Shown here piece after piece: positions 7,205-15,703 of a DNA stretch of 33,903 nucleotides. Numbering within the stretch: position 1 is the stretch's first letter; each line of letters opens with the position of its first letter. The translations under genes were made by a program, and so were the position numbers. The DNA lies in assembly GCA_030950285.1 (NCBI GenBank), contig JAUZRR010000046.1, forward strand, positions 1-33,903. Direction: 5' to 3'. The notes below the pieces were generated by a model. The model was given only the letters and a program-made list of their open reading frames with translations, did not search any database and had not been told where the DNA came from. Source of the DNA: Planctomycetota bacterium (GTDB lineage Bacteria > Planctomycetota > Phycisphaerae > Phycisphaerales > UBA1924).

Positions 7205-9871
7205 ATGAAAATGAAGAACGATCGTCCGAACATCCGGGGTATCCACACCACGAGAATCGCTCTCACGGCGGCGGCACTGGCACTCTTGGCGGGCACCCCC
7301 GCCGGGTTTGCCCAGTCGAGCGTCGACGCGGAGGAGAACTCGGGGGGCCTCGGCTCACTCATGTCCTTCTTGTCCGGCTCCGGCCAGGACGGTGCAAGCC
7401 AGCCCGGTGCAGAGCAGCCAGCCGCGGCCGACGAGTTCCGCACCGATGGCTTGTATTTCGATGAAAACATGACCGTCGAGCTCCACGTCCAGGACGAGGA
7501 ACTCACCAACGTGCTGCAGATGCTCTCGCTGCAGAGCGAACGCAACATCGTGGCGAGCAACGACGTGTCGGCTCGGGTCACCGCCAACCTCTACGGCGTG
7601 ACCTTCCACGAGGCGCTCGACGCGATCCTGCACGTGAACGGGTACGGCTATATCGAGAAGGGCAACTTCATCTACGTCTATCCCGCCGGGGTGCTCGAGC
7701 AGATCGAGCAGGCCTCGCGGCAGATCGAGGGGAGAGCCTTCAATCTGAACTTCATCAGCGCGGTCGATGCTGCCGACTTTGTCACACCGCTCCTGAGCGA
7801 GTCCGGCGAGATCAAGACCAACGGCAAGACCTCGGCGTGGGCAGACCCGACATCTCCCACCGGCAGCGACGACTTCGCGTCGCTCTCGACGCTGATCGTT
7901 TACGACTTCCCGGAGAACATCGAGAGCATCGAGCGCATGCTCGCGTCGCTCGACACACGCCCGGCACAGATCCTGGTCGAGGCAACCATCGTCCAGACCT
8001 CAATCAACGAGGCCAACGCCTTCGGTGTGGATTTCTCGATCATCGCGGACTTTGACTACGCCGACTTTGTTGATCCGCTCGGCGCGGTTGGTGCGTTGCT
8101 CGACGGCAGCGACGGCTCGGCCCGTGTGCCCGCCGACGGGGGCGCGAGCGCGATCGTCGGCACGCCCGGCAGCACCAGCGGTCCGGCCACATTCAAGGCG
8201 GGCATCGTCAGCAACGACGTGACCGTGTTCCTCAGACTCCTCAACGAGATCACCAGCACAACGATCATCTCCAATCCCAAGGTCGTGACGCTCAACCGTC
8301 AGCCCGGTCGGGTGCTTGTTGGGCGCAAGGTCGGCTACCTTCAGACCACCTCGACGCAGACCTCCAGCACCCAGAGCGTGAAGTTCCTTGATACTGGTAC
8401 CCAACTCAACTTCCGCCCGTTTGTGACCGGCGACGGCATCATCCGGATGGAGCTCAAGCCGCAGGTTTCTGAGGCGGTCCTCCGTTCCTCGACCGACGCG
8501 GTCGGTGCGGCGGTGACGATCCCCGACGAGATCACCAACGAACTCGTTGCCAACGTGATGGTGCCCGACGGGCACACGATCGTGCTCGGCGGGCTGTTCC
8601 GTGAAGCGACGACCACGTCCCGCCGGCAGGTGCCCATTCTCGGCGATATCCCGATCCTGGGGAACGCGTTCCGTGGGCACGACGACGATGTGCAGCGGCA
8701 GGAGATCATCTTCATGATCACGCCTTCGATCGTCAGCGATCAGGTGCTGGTCGACCAAGGCCTGCGCGGGGAAGAAACCGTCGAGCGCGTCCGCGCCGGT
8801 GCTCGTGAGGGCACGCTGCCCTTCTCGCAGGTCCGCCAGGCGGCGCAGTTGATCGTCGAGGCCGAACACCTCGCGGCTGAGGGCAAGACCGATGCGGCGT
8901 TGCACGCTGTTCGTCGGGCGCTGCACCACGTCCCCTTCAACGAGGACGCGATCGGGTTGCGTGAACAGCTCGTCAACGAGCGTGATATCTGGCCGAGCCA
9001 CAGCGTGCTCGAGAGCATCATCGAGAGCGACGCCGAAGAGACCCGCCACAACATCTTCCAGCACGGCTGGAAGGGCGATATCTCCCAGCGGGAAGTCGAG
9101 TCGGACTCCGGTCAGACTTACGCTCGGGCAGGCGGGCAGAACCGCGCCCGGAATGGTGCTCAGCACCGCGACCGGGCCTCAAACTTTAGGGGAAACCGCC
9201 GCGGCGCGATCGCGGGCAAGACCAACCGCTCGGCCTCAACGAGTCGTAACTCGTTCGGCGATTCGCCTGCGTTCGTCGCGGCTCCTGACATGGGCACCTG
9301 GTGGACGAGCCCGGAGTTTGATGTCTTTATGACCTACTGGGCGGTCGCCAAGGCGGTCGAGGAGAACCGTGAGTTTGAAGCAAGCGACCGCTGGTGGGTG
9401 CTGCCTCAGTTCCTCGCGTATGCCGAGACGTTCGATTCGAATCAGCCGGCGGAGAATGGCACGGCGTGGTTGAACAGCTCGGACTTTGACACCTTTATGA
9501 CGACCTGGGCCAAAGGGCTCGCTTCTGAGAACGGCGAGCGGTACGACCCGAGCAACAACTGGTGGCAGGAAGACCAGTTCAAGAGCTTTGCGATCGCGGT
9601 CGGGTCTCCCGCCGGGGTCCGCAGCGATAGCGAGTGGTGGGCGACAGCCGAGTTCAAGGAGTTCCTCAAGGTGTGGAGCACCGAAGCCGCCCGCGAACAG
9701 GGTCGCCCGGCACCTGACTTTGACGAGTGGTACGGCAACGACAACTTCCGCTCCTTCATGCAGAGCTTTGACTCGGCGGTGAGCGAGGCTCACGCCAACG
9801 GGGAGTTCGACACGCTGAACTCGCCGGTGGGGTCCACCTACACAGAAGTTCCGACCGATAGCGAAGACTGA
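7205..9871 (+). CDS. Secretin (GspD/PilQ-like) with TPR-like and Trp-repeat C-terminal extension
   Basis: This outer-membrane secretin has 888 residues. The ATG at 7205 follows GGGGAAGACGAG, and the Sec signal ends FAQ at residue 37. Residues about 89-160 are an N-terminal secretin/STN-like domain (ELHVQDEELTNVLQMLSLQ). A second N-type domain follows, and about 330-515 form the secretin beta-barrel domain with the signature VPILGDIPILG at 476-486. The C-terminus departs from ordinary secretins. Residues about 535-600 look like TPR helices, about 620-697 are an Arg/Asn/Gln/Ser-rich linker, and 698-866 hold three 56-residue repeats rich in Trp and Phe. It is preceded by three pseudopilin genes and followed by a TPR protein gene, so it should form the exit pore of that machine. 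The secretin call is secure; the role of the extension is unknown. Confidence 0.92.
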   Translation: MKMKNDRPNIRGIHTTRIALTAAALALLAGTPAGFAQSSVDAEENSGGLGSLMSFLSGSGQDGASQPGAEQPAAADEFRTDGLYFDENMTVELHVQDEELTNVLQMLSLQSERNIVASNDVSARVTANLYGVTFHEALDAILHVNGYGYIEKGNFIYVYPAGVLEQIEQASRQIEGRAFNLNFISAVDAADFVTPLLSESGEIKTNGKTSAWADPTSPTGSDDFASLSTLIVYDFPENIESIERMLASLDTRPAQILVEATIVQTSINEANAFGVDFSIIADFDYADFVDPLGAVGALLDGSDGSARVPADGGASAIVGTPGSTSGPATFKAGIVSNDVTVFLRLLNEITSTTIISNPKVVTLNRQPGRVLVGRKVGYLQTTSTQTSSTQSVKFLDTGTQLNFRPFVTGDGIIRMELKPQVSEAVLRSSTDAVGAAVTIPDEITNELVANVMVPDGHTIVLGGLFREATTTSRRQVPILGDIPILGNAFRGHDDDVQRQEIIFMITPSIVSDQVLVDQGLRGEETVERVRAGAREGTLPFSQVRQAAQLIVEAEHLAAEGKTDAALHAVRRALHHVPFNEDAIGLREQLVNERDIWPSHSVLESIIESDAEETRHNIFQHGWKGDISQREVESDSGQTYARAGGQNRARNGAQHRDRASNFRGNRRGAIAGKTNRSASTSRNSFGDSPAFVAAPDMGTWWTSPEFDVFMTYWAVAKAVEENREFEASDRWWVLPQFLAYAETFDSNQPAENGTAWLNSSDFDTFMTTWAKGLASENGERYDPSNNWWQEDQFKSFAIAVGSPAGVRSDSEWWATAEFKEFLKVWSTEAAREQGRPAPDFDEWYGNDNFRSFMQSFDSAVSEAHANGEFDTLNSPVGSTYTEVPTDSED
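9296..9802 (+). repeat. Three tandem 56-codon repeats encoding Trp/Phe-rich modules
   Basis: Within the secretin, WW-x4/5-F motifs recur in alternating halves. First-half Phe residues are 705, 761 and 817, and second-half Phe residues are 736, 792 and 848; each series is spaced by exactly 56. The Trp positions are 699/700, 730/731, 755, 786/787, 811/812 and 842. The DNA itself is diverged, so the duplication is old and the protein period is under selection. Confidence 0.85.
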
Positions 9872-9907
9872 CTCAACTCGGACTCTCATACGCCGATAAG
9901 AGGGGCA

Positions 9908-9943
9908 CGGGCCCGCCCGATCAACGGGCGGGCCCGCTTTCAT
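9908..9943 (+). terminator. Intrinsic terminator after the secretin gene
   Basis: A perfect 12-bp stem (9908-9919 with 9925-9936) closes a 5-nt ATCAA loop and is followed by CTTTCATT. The downstream TPR gene therefore may rely partly on readthrough or its own promoter. Confidence 0.85.
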
Positions 9944-9974
9944 TGGCCCACACACGATGCAGAGGAGCACAGAA

Positions 9975-11201
9975 ATGAATGGTTCCGCAACGGTTCGCCG
10001 CCTCTTGTTCTCGGTCCTTGCTGCCGGATTTGCTGTAAGCTCCCTGGGCTGCGGCGGTGGGGGGGCGTACACCCGCCAGACCTCTCTCGACCATCAGTCG
10101 AAGATGGACGTGATGAAGAGCGCCACCGAGTACGACATGTCCCGGCAGGCGTACTACTCGGGGAACCTCAGCAAGGCGCTCGAGCGTGTCGAGCGTTCGA
10201 TCGCGATCAACGATCAGGTCGCAAAGAGTCACGTACTCCGCGGGCGGATTCTGCTTGAGCTGTCCGAGCTCGATGGCGCGCTTGATGCGCTGCACACCGC
10301 AGAGGCGCTCGCGCCGGAGAACGTGGATGCGCAGTACTACCTCGGGCTTTCCTACGAGCGGCTCAGTGAGCACGAGAGCGCGATCGAGCACTACCAGGCC
10401 GCTGCCGATCTGGAGCCCGAGAAGGCGCAGTTCGTTGTCGCGACCGCCGAGGTGATGATTGATGCGGGCCGGGTCGATGACGCTGAGGAGTACATCCTCA
10501 GCCGTCGCACCCGCTTTGCACACAACGCCGGAGTGCGGCAGACGCAGGGGCACATCGCGCTCATTCAGGGCGACCCCACCCGCGCGTTGAAGATGTTCTC
10601 AGAGGCACGGATTCTCGCGCCCGAAGACATGGAGATTCTTGAAGACCTCGCCCAGACTCAGGTCGGGCTTGGTCGGTATGGGGAAGCCGCGGGGAATCTC
10701 GCCAAGCTTCTCAAGGATGAGGACTTTGCCGCGCAGCGCCGGGACCTCCGGCACGTCTACGGCCGGTGTCTTATCGAGCTGGGCAGGTACATCGACGCCC
10801 GCAACGTTTACCTGGCACTGACCAAGGAGGACCAGGGTGAATCGGATCTTGACGCGTGGATCGGGCTTGGCAACATCTCGTGCATCATCAAGGATTCGTA
10901 CCGCCTCCGTTCGGCGGCAAACCGGGTGATGGCGCTTGCCCCGGACCGTGAGGAGGGCTACCTGCTCCGGTCGATCTGGCACCGCCGCCGTGGCGAGAGT
11001 GCCGAGGCGCTCAACTGGCTCGAGGTCGCGTCGGAGCGCGCGGGCCAGTCGCAGGCGATCTTTACCATGGCGGGTCTTGTGCTCGCCGACATGGGCCGCG
11101 ACGACGACGCTCGCAAGGTGTTCTCGGCGGTGTTCCCCGAGTCTGCCCGGAACGGTGCGGTCGCGGGCGTAGACGAAAGCAACAGTATCACAGACAACTG
11201 A
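9975..11201 (+). CDS. TPR-repeat protein, probable lipoprotein
   Basis: The start is ATG 9975, preceded by AGAGGAG, giving 408 residues. The N-terminus (MNGSATVRRLLFSVLAAGFA) is a signal sequence ending in VSSLGC, a slightly atypical lipobox, with Cys26 as the likely lipidated residue. The rest is a solenoid of about nine tetratricopeptide repeats, for example AYYSGNLSKALERVERSIAI and AQYYLGLSYERLSEHESAIE. Coming straight after a secretin, it may be a pilotin-like assembly factor in the manner of PilF/PilW, which are TPR lipoproteins that help secretin or pilus assembly. That analogy is inference; general TPR proteins are common in planctomycetes. Confidence 0.8.
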   Translation: MNGSATVRRLLFSVLAAGFAVSSLGCGGGGAYTRQTSLDHQSKMDVMKSATEYDMSRQAYYSGNLSKALERVERSIAINDQVAKSHVLRGRILLELSELDGALDALHTAEALAPENVDAQYYLGLSYERLSEHESAIEHYQAAADLEPEKAQFVVATAEVMIDAGRVDDAEEYILSRRTRFAHNAGVRQTQGHIALIQGDPTRALKMFSEARILAPEDMEILEDLAQTQVGLGRYGEAAGNLAKLLKDEDFAAQRRDLRHVYGRCLIELGRYIDARNVYLALTKEDQGESDLDAWIGLGNISCIIKDSYRLRSAANRVMALAPDREEGYLLRSIWHRRRGESAEALNWLEVASERAGQSQAIFTMAGLVLADMGRDDDARKVFSAVFPESARNGAVAGVDESNSITDN

Positions 11202-11267
11202 CCTCGCATTGAACAGCAAAGTACAAGCCCCGCTGGCTTGTGAGAGAGTGTGTCTCCTTATGTGCGG

Positions 11268-11298
11268 CAGCCCACCCCTAGCGGGTGGGCTGTTGTTT
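11268..11298 (+). terminator. Intrinsic terminator overlapping the recJ stop codon
   Basis: CAGCCCACCC (11268-11277) pairs with GGGTGGGCTG (11283-11292), followed by TTGTTTTT. It ends the TPR gene. The stop codon of the convergent recJ lies inside the loop. A second small hairpin (ACAAGCC/GGCTTGT, 11223-11241) lies just upstream. Confidence 0.85.
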
Positions 11299-13038
11299 TT
11301 GCAGGTCCTGAAGTTCGAGCTCGACGGTGGTCGATCCACCCCAGTGCGAGAGCATCGGCTTCGCAAGCACGTCAACAGTCATCCCGGCCGCGAGATCGGC
11401 GGCGTGTTCACCCCAGCGCCACGCGATGCTCTTCACATACCGGCCGTCCCCGCGAAAGCGCAGCTGCAGGTGTTTGCCCTCGCGACCCACCTGTCGCGGT
11501 TGCTCGGCGATGGTCAGGCCGCGCAGTCGCAGGCGGACCGACGGGTTGCCCGCGCCGAACGGCCCCATCCCCGTCAGTTCGCCGACCGACACCACGGTGA
11601 GCTCAGCGAGCGAGGCTTCGCAGTCGTACCGCAGTGTGCGGACGAGGTCTTCGACAGGATGCACCGCGTTGACTTCCTCGACCAGCGCCCGTGCGAACTC
11701 ATCGAATGAATCTCGCTGTACCGTTATCCCGGCGGCCATGTCGTGCCCGCCCCAACGTTCCAGCAGGTGGTCGCAGCGTTGCAGTGCTGCGTGGAGGCTG
11801 ACGCCCGTGACCGAACGCCCAGAGCCCCGGCAGTGCGCCCCGTCGTCGGCGAGCAGCACCGTCGGCCGGCAGAACCGCTCGGCGAGACGAGAACACGCAA
11901 TCCCCACAACGCCCGGGTGCCAGCCGGGGTGCGCGAGCACAATCGCGCGCTGGTCCTCTCCGGTCATCCCGGCGGCCTCGGCCATCTCGACCGCCTGCTC
12001 GACGATCGCGTCCTCGATCTTCCGCCTCGCAGCGTTCTGGCCGTTGAGTTCGTCGGCGATCGAGAACGCCTCTTCGTAGGACGCTCCGGTGAACATGCGG
12101 ACCGCCTCGCGGGCGTGCCCGAGACGCCCGCAGGCGTTGAGCCGCGGGGCGAGTGTGAACGCCACCCGCTCGGCGTCGATGTCTTCCTTGTCCAGGCTCG
12201 ACGCATCGACCAGTGCACGCAGGCCGGCAAACGGCGACCGCTTGATCCGCCCGAGCCCGAACCTCGCGATGATCCGGTTCTCATCCTGCAACGGCACAAC
12301 GTCGGCGATCGAGCCCAGTGCTGCGAACGACAGCAGGTGCAGCAGCAACTCGCGCAGCCTGGGTGAGACACGATCCGACCCCTGCGAGAGGGTGACCATC
12401 CGCCACGCGAGTTTGTACGCCACGCCCGCGCCGCACAGCTCGCCGAACGGGTACGCACTCCCCGGCACGCGGGGGTGGACCACCGCGTAGGCGTCCGGCA
12501 TCTCGGCAGTGGTCGCGGGTGGGTTGTGGTGGTCGGTGATGATGAGATCAACGCCGAGGTCTTGGCAGAGTTTGGCGGGCTCCTGGGCGGTGATGCCGCA
12601 GTCCACGCTGACGATCACGCTCGCGCCGTTTGCTGCGAGCGACCGGAGCGCCTCGGTGTTGAGTCCGTACCCCTCGTCGAGGCGGTGGGGGATGTAGGTC
12701 CGGATCTCGGCGTCGGGGGCGAGTGCTTTGCAGGTGTGCCAGAGGATTGCGGTGGCGGTGATGCCGTCCACGTCGTAGTCGCCGTAGATGACGATCGGTT
12801 CGCCGGACTGGAGCGCCTTGACGATCCGCTGGGCGGCGCGGTCGGCGTCGGGCAAGAGCGATGGATCGTGCAGCCCGAGCAGTGAGGGGTGCAGAAACGC
12901 CTCGGCTTCTGCTGCGTCGGCGATGCCCCGCGACGCGAGCACGCGGGCGGTGAGAAGGTCGGTGCTCAGGCCCTCGGGAGTCACGGTCGGCTCCGGTGCA
13001 CGGCGGACCCAGCGGGCGGTGATACCCCGGTCGGCCAC
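11278..13038 (-). CDS. recJ: Single-stranded-DNA-specific exonuclease RecJ
   Basis: RecJ degrades single-stranded DNA 5'-3' in recombination and mismatch or base-excision repair. All DHH-family motifs are present: motif I YGDYDVDG, motif II SVDCGIT, motif III ITDHHNPP, motif IV LGSIADVVPL, the DHHA1 segment HPGWHPGVVGIACSR with the GRSVTG and GGHDMAAG motifs, and a C-terminal OB-like part (TGMGPFGAGNP). The frame stays open far upstream to 13836, through the PduO gene on the other strand, so the start is uncertain. GTG 13038 gives 586 residues, close to the usual RecJ length, with the expected ITARWVRR N-terminus. A TTG at 13086 (AAAGG upstream) is the alternative. The gene is divergent from the PduO gene. 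Confidence 0.93.
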   Translation of the reverse strand: MADRGITARWVRRAPEPTVTPEGLSTDLLTARVLASRGIADAAEAEAFLHPSLLGLHDPSLLPDADRAAQRIVKALQSGEPIVIYGDYDVDGITATAILWHTCKALAPDAEIRTYIPHRLDEGYGLNTEALRSLAANGASVIVSVDCGITAQEPAKLCQDLGVDLIITDHHNPPATTAEMPDAYAVVHPRVPGSAYPFGELCGAGVAYKLAWRMVTLSQGSDRVSPRLRELLLHLLSFAALGSIADVVPLQDENRIIARFGLGRIKRSPFAGLRALVDASSLDKEDIDAERVAFTLAPRLNACGRLGHAREAVRMFTGASYEEAFSIADELNGQNAARRKIEDAIVEQAVEMAEAAGMTGEDQRAIVLAHPGWHPGVVGIACSRLAERFCRPTVLLADDGAHCRGSGRSVTGVSLHAALQRCDHLLERWGGHDMAAGITVQRDSFDEFARALVEEVNAVHPVEDLVRTLRYDCEASLAELTVVSVGELTGMGPFGAGNPSVRLRLRGLTIAEQPRQVGREGKHLQLRFRGDGRYVKSIAWRWGEHAADLAAGMTVDVLAKPMLSHWGGSTTVELELQDLQKQQPTR

Positions 13039-13056
13039 AGGGCTTGGGGCGTCGGT

Positions 13057-13062
13057 TACACT
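13057..13062 (+). promoter_or_regulatory. -10-like hexamer for the PduO-type gene
   Basis: TACACT (4/6 match to TATAAT) lies 58 nt before the PduO ATG, and an SD follows at 13106. No good -35 is visible. The same TACNNT form recurs in front of many genes in this window. Confidence 0.4.
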
Positions 13063-13120
13063 CGTGGGGGCCGGATCAGGCTGCAATGTCGTACGCCTTT
13101 GTGCCAAGGAGAAGGGCCGG

Positions 13121-13723
13121 ATGGTCAAGCTCAACAAGATATACACCAAGTCGGGCGATGATGGGTCGACCGGGCTGGTCTCTGGGATTCGGGTCTCCAA
13201 ATCCTCGGCCCGGGTCGAGGCGTATGGCACGACCGACGAGGCAAACGCCTCGGTCGGCGTGGTTGTCGCGGTCGCCGAGCGGGAGGGGCTCGCAGGCGCT
13301 GAGCGGCTCGTCGTGGTGCTTCGCTCGCTCCAGCAGGACCTCTTTGACGCCGGGGCCGACCTGGCGACCCCGATCGCGGCTGACGAAGCGCCCGGGGCGG
13401 CGCTGCGGATCACCGCGGCGCAGACAGTGAGGCTCGAGCGACTGATCGACGAGTGGAACGAGCCCTTGGAGCCGCTCACCAGCTTTGTGCTGCCGGGTGG
13501 AAGTGAGACCGCCGCTGGGCTGCACGTTGCGAGGACGGTCTCCAGGCGGGCCGAGCGGGCGGCGGTTGCGCTGCGAAACGAGGAGCCCGACGCGACCAGC
13601 CCGGAGGTCGTGCGGTATCTCAACCGTCTGAGCGACTTGTTGTTTGTGCTCGGGCGTGCGGTCAACCATGCCGGGCCGGGCGACGTGCTGTGGATTCCCG
13701 GAGCCAATCGCGAGCAGGCGTGA
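13121..13723 (+). CDS. Cob(I)yrinic acid a,c-diamide / cob(I)alamin adenosyltransferase, PduO type
   Basis: This enzyme transfers the adenosyl group of ATP to cob(I)alamin to make adenosylcobalamin. The ATG at 13121 has AAGGAG and AAGGG just upstream and gives 200 residues, normal for the family. Diagnostic motifs are present in order: TKSGDDGSTGL (ATP-binding N-terminus), YGTTDEANA, LPGGSETAAGLHVARTVSRR plus AER (the Arg-rich ATP/cobalamin motif) and YLNRLSDLLFVLGR. The organism therefore probably uses or salvages B12. No other cobalamin gene is nearby. The long frame starting at 12788 is antisense to recJ and is not its true start. Confidence 0.93.
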   Translation: MVKLNKIYTKSGDDGSTGLVSGIRVSKSSARVEAYGTTDEANASVGVVVAVAEREGLAGAERLVVVLRSLQQDLFDAGADLATPIAADEAPGAALRITAAQTVRLERLIDEWNEPLEPLTSFVLPGGSETAAGLHVARTVSRRAERAAVALRNEEPDATSPEVVRYLNRLSDLLFVLGRAVNHAGPGDVLWIPGANREQA

Positions 13724-13735
13724 AAATATCCGCGA

Positions 13736-13741
13736 TACCCT
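13736..13741 (+). promoter_or_regulatory. -10-like hexamer for the SpoIIE phosphatase gene
   Basis: GATACCCT places TACCCT 45 nt before the ATG at 13787, giving a short leader. It matches the TACNNT form seen elsewhere. No -35 is recognisable. Confidence 0.4.
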
Positions 13742-13786
13742 CCGGGCACAGGATGACGCGAAACCACTGACAGTGTGGCGAGGAAG

Positions 13787-15307
13787 ATGGCGAGAAAGAA
13801 ACAAGTGAGAACGCCGGTGGCGAGGCAGGCCAACACCTCCGCGGCCTACACGACGGAGTTCCACCACGAGTTCCGCGTCGAGACCAGCCGACTTTTGTTG
13901 CGCCGGTTTTTGTGGTTCACGGCTGTGGTCGCGGTGTTTGGGCTGGTGTCGCTGGTGGCCGGTCCGATCGCCACGATGCAAATAGAGCCGAGCGCGGCGA
14001 CGGGCGAGTCCGACCCGGTCGCATCGCTGCGTGGTCCCTTGCCTTGGATATTCTCCGGGATCTGGCTCGCGGTCTACGCGGCCGCGTTCGGGTACGCCTG
14101 GCGGGTCAAACCGGCCGAGGCGGTCGTGCTGCGGCTCTCGTTCTGGATCGTGACCTTTGACGGGCTCATGAATCTGGTGATCACCGCGATCGGTGTCCAG
14201 GGCACGATGGGCCTCGGCGGGTTTTTCATTACGCACATGCTGGCGTGCCTGTTCATGCCTTGGAGCGCGTGGCAGGCGCTTCGACCGATGATCGCGGTGC
14301 TCTCGGTCAATGCGTTGGTCGTGCTGTTCATTCTCCATCCGGTGTGGAAGGGTGAGATGACACCCGCAAGCTGGGCCGGGTTGATCTCGTCGCCCCTGCT
14401 GGCGGTGCCGGGAACGCTCTGGTGCTGGACCCGCCACTCCAAACGGGTCAAAGACTTCCGGTTCAAGTTCGTCAACTCGAAATATTCCGAGATGCGGCGT
14501 GAGCTCGTCGACGCCCGCCGGATCCACGAATCGCTCTTTCCCGAGACCATCGACAGCGGGCCGGTCCGTTTTTCGTTTGAGTACGAACCCATGCGGCAGA
14601 TCGGTGGTGACTTTCTCTATTCGCACCGCCGCACGAGTGACGACGGGGCAGAGCACAGCCCGCTCAGCATCGTGCTGCTCGACGTGACCGGGCATGGCAT
14701 CCCCGCAGCGTTGACCGTCAACCGACTGCACGGCGAGCTCGAGCGGATCTTTGCCGAGATGCCCGATATCGGTCCGGGCGAAGTGCTGCGGCTGCTCAAT
14801 CGCTACGTCCACCTGACGCTCGCGACCCATTCGATCTATGTCACCGGCATGTGCCTGCGCATGGACTGCGAAGCCGGCGAAGTCGAGTACGCGTCGGGCG
14901 GGCACCCGCCGGCGTTCCTGCGCGCCGTCGATGGCACCATCGAAGAGCTGCCGAGCACGTCGTTTGTGCTCGGGGCGTGCCCGGATGAAGCGTTCGATTC
15001 CGGGCCTCGCACACTCGCGTTCGGGCCGGGCGACACGATTCTTGCGTATACCGACGGCGCGATCGAGGCTCGGAACGATTCGGGGAAGATGCTCCGGATT
15101 GACGGCATCCGCCGGATGGTTGCCTCGGCCGACAGCCGCAGGCCCAACACCTGGCCGGGCATCTTCAAGGACGAGGTGATCGGGTTCCGAGGCGGCGCCC
15201 CTCCCGAGGACGACACGCTGATCCTGGCGCTGCACCACTCGGTCGGGCACGCCTCCCGAGGCAAGGCTTCGGACAACGCCGACACCCCCGAGAGTGTCAG
15301 GACTTGA
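13787..15307 (+). CDS. Membrane-anchored PP2C-type (SpoIIE/RsbU) serine phosphatase
   Basis: This protein of about 506 residues has a basic N-terminus and about five or six membrane segments between residues 40 and 225 (for example FLWFTAVVAVFGLVSLVAG and ALVVLFILHPVW). A linker follows, then a cytoplasmic SpoIIE domain from about 255. The metal-binding PP2C motifs are intact: QIGGDFLY, LLDVTGHGIPAA, YASGGHPPAFL, AYTDGAIEARND and EDDTLILAL. Such enzymes usually dephosphorylate anti-sigma-factor antagonists, so partner switching is the likely role, but no STAS or HPK gene lies next to it. GTG 13775 is a possible alternative start; GAGG lies only 3 nt before ATG 13787. The 3' end overlaps the convergent MazG gene by 11 bp. 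Confidence 0.88.
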   Translation: MARKKQVRTPVARQANTSAAYTTEFHHEFRVETSRLLLRRFLWFTAVVAVFGLVSLVAGPIATMQIEPSAATGESDPVASLRGPLPWIFSGIWLAVYAAAFGYAWRVKPAEAVVLRLSFWIVTFDGLMNLVITAIGVQGTMGLGGFFITHMLACLFMPWSAWQALRPMIAVLSVNALVVLFILHPVWKGEMTPASWAGLISSPLLAVPGTLWCWTRHSKRVKDFRFKFVNSKYSEMRRELVDARRIHESLFPETIDSGPVRFSFEYEPMRQIGGDFLYSHRRTSDDGAEHSPLSIVLLDVTGHGIPAALTVNRLHGELERIFAEMPDIGPGEVLRLLNRYVHLTLATHSIYVTGMCLRMDCEAGEVEYASGGHPPAFLRAVDGTIEELPSTSFVLGACPDEAFDSGPRTLAFGPGDTILAYTDGAIEARNDSGKMLRIDGIRRMVASADSRRPNTWPGIFKDEVIGFRGGAPPEDDTLILALHHSVGHASRGKASDNADTPESVRT

Positions 15308-15620
15308 CACCCTCGACCCGCCCTTTTTCGGTGTATTTGGTCAACGCCTCAGCCAGGTCAACCCCCGAGATATTCGCCAGCGTGGCGAGCCAGGCGAGCA
15401 CATCGGCGAACTCCTCGGCCAGATTTGCCCGTTGATCGGCTGTAGGATTTCGTTCGGGTGCATTTTCCTGGAGCGCGGTCGCCAGCTCGCCGACCTCCTC
15501 GATGAGCCACATGAATGTCCCGGAAACGCCGCGTTCGGCGTCGGTTTTGAAGTACCGATCACGGATCAGTTGCTGAAAATCGGCGACGGTCAACGGCAAA
15601 GAGTTTGGATTGTCTGGCAT
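15297..15620 (-). CDS. MazG-like nucleotide pyrophosphohydrolase
   Basis: This small all-alpha NTP pyrophosphohydrolase has 107 residues, the single-domain MazG-like form. The metal-binding pattern is clear: [13 protein letters not shown] (ExxE) and [15 protein letters not shown] (ExxD). It probably removes non-canonical or excess nucleoside triphosphates. The ATG at 15620 has no Shine-Dalgarno sequence but follows TACCCT by 6 nt, which suggests a leaderless transcript. It converges on and overlaps the SpoIIE phosphatase gene. Confidence 0.88.
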   Translation of the reverse strand: MPDNPNSLPLTVADFQQLIRDRYFKTDAERGVSGTFMWLIEEVGELATALQENAPERNPTADQRANLAEEFADVLAWLATLANISGVDLAEALTKYTEKGRVEGVKS

Positions 15621-15626
15621 GTCAAG

Positions 15627-15632
15627 AGGGTA
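15627..15632 (-). promoter_or_regulatory. -10-like hexamer of a leaderless MazG transcript
   Basis: On the minus strand TACCCT ends 6 nt before the ATG at 15620. Transcription starting 6-7 nt after the hexamer would begin at the start codon. Confidence 0.5.
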
Positions 15633-15638
15633 GCGGGC

Positions 15639-15666
15639 TTGCCGGGGGCAGCTTGGTGCCTAACAT
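15639..15666 (+). promoter_or_regulatory. Candidate promoter of the rpsL-rpsG operon
   Basis: TTGCCG (15639-15644), a 16-bp spacer and TAACAT (15661-15666) precede rpsL by about 37 nt. Each hexamer matches consensus in four positions. Confidence 0.45.
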
Positions 15667-15703
15667 TGGAGCCCGAAAAGACCCAGACAGGAATCGCACA
15701 GGT

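Noticed and set aside
12788..13120. N-terminal extension of the PduO gene to 12788
   Set aside because: The extension is antisense to conserved RecJ motifs, while ATG 13121 has a strong ribosome site and the family N-terminus.
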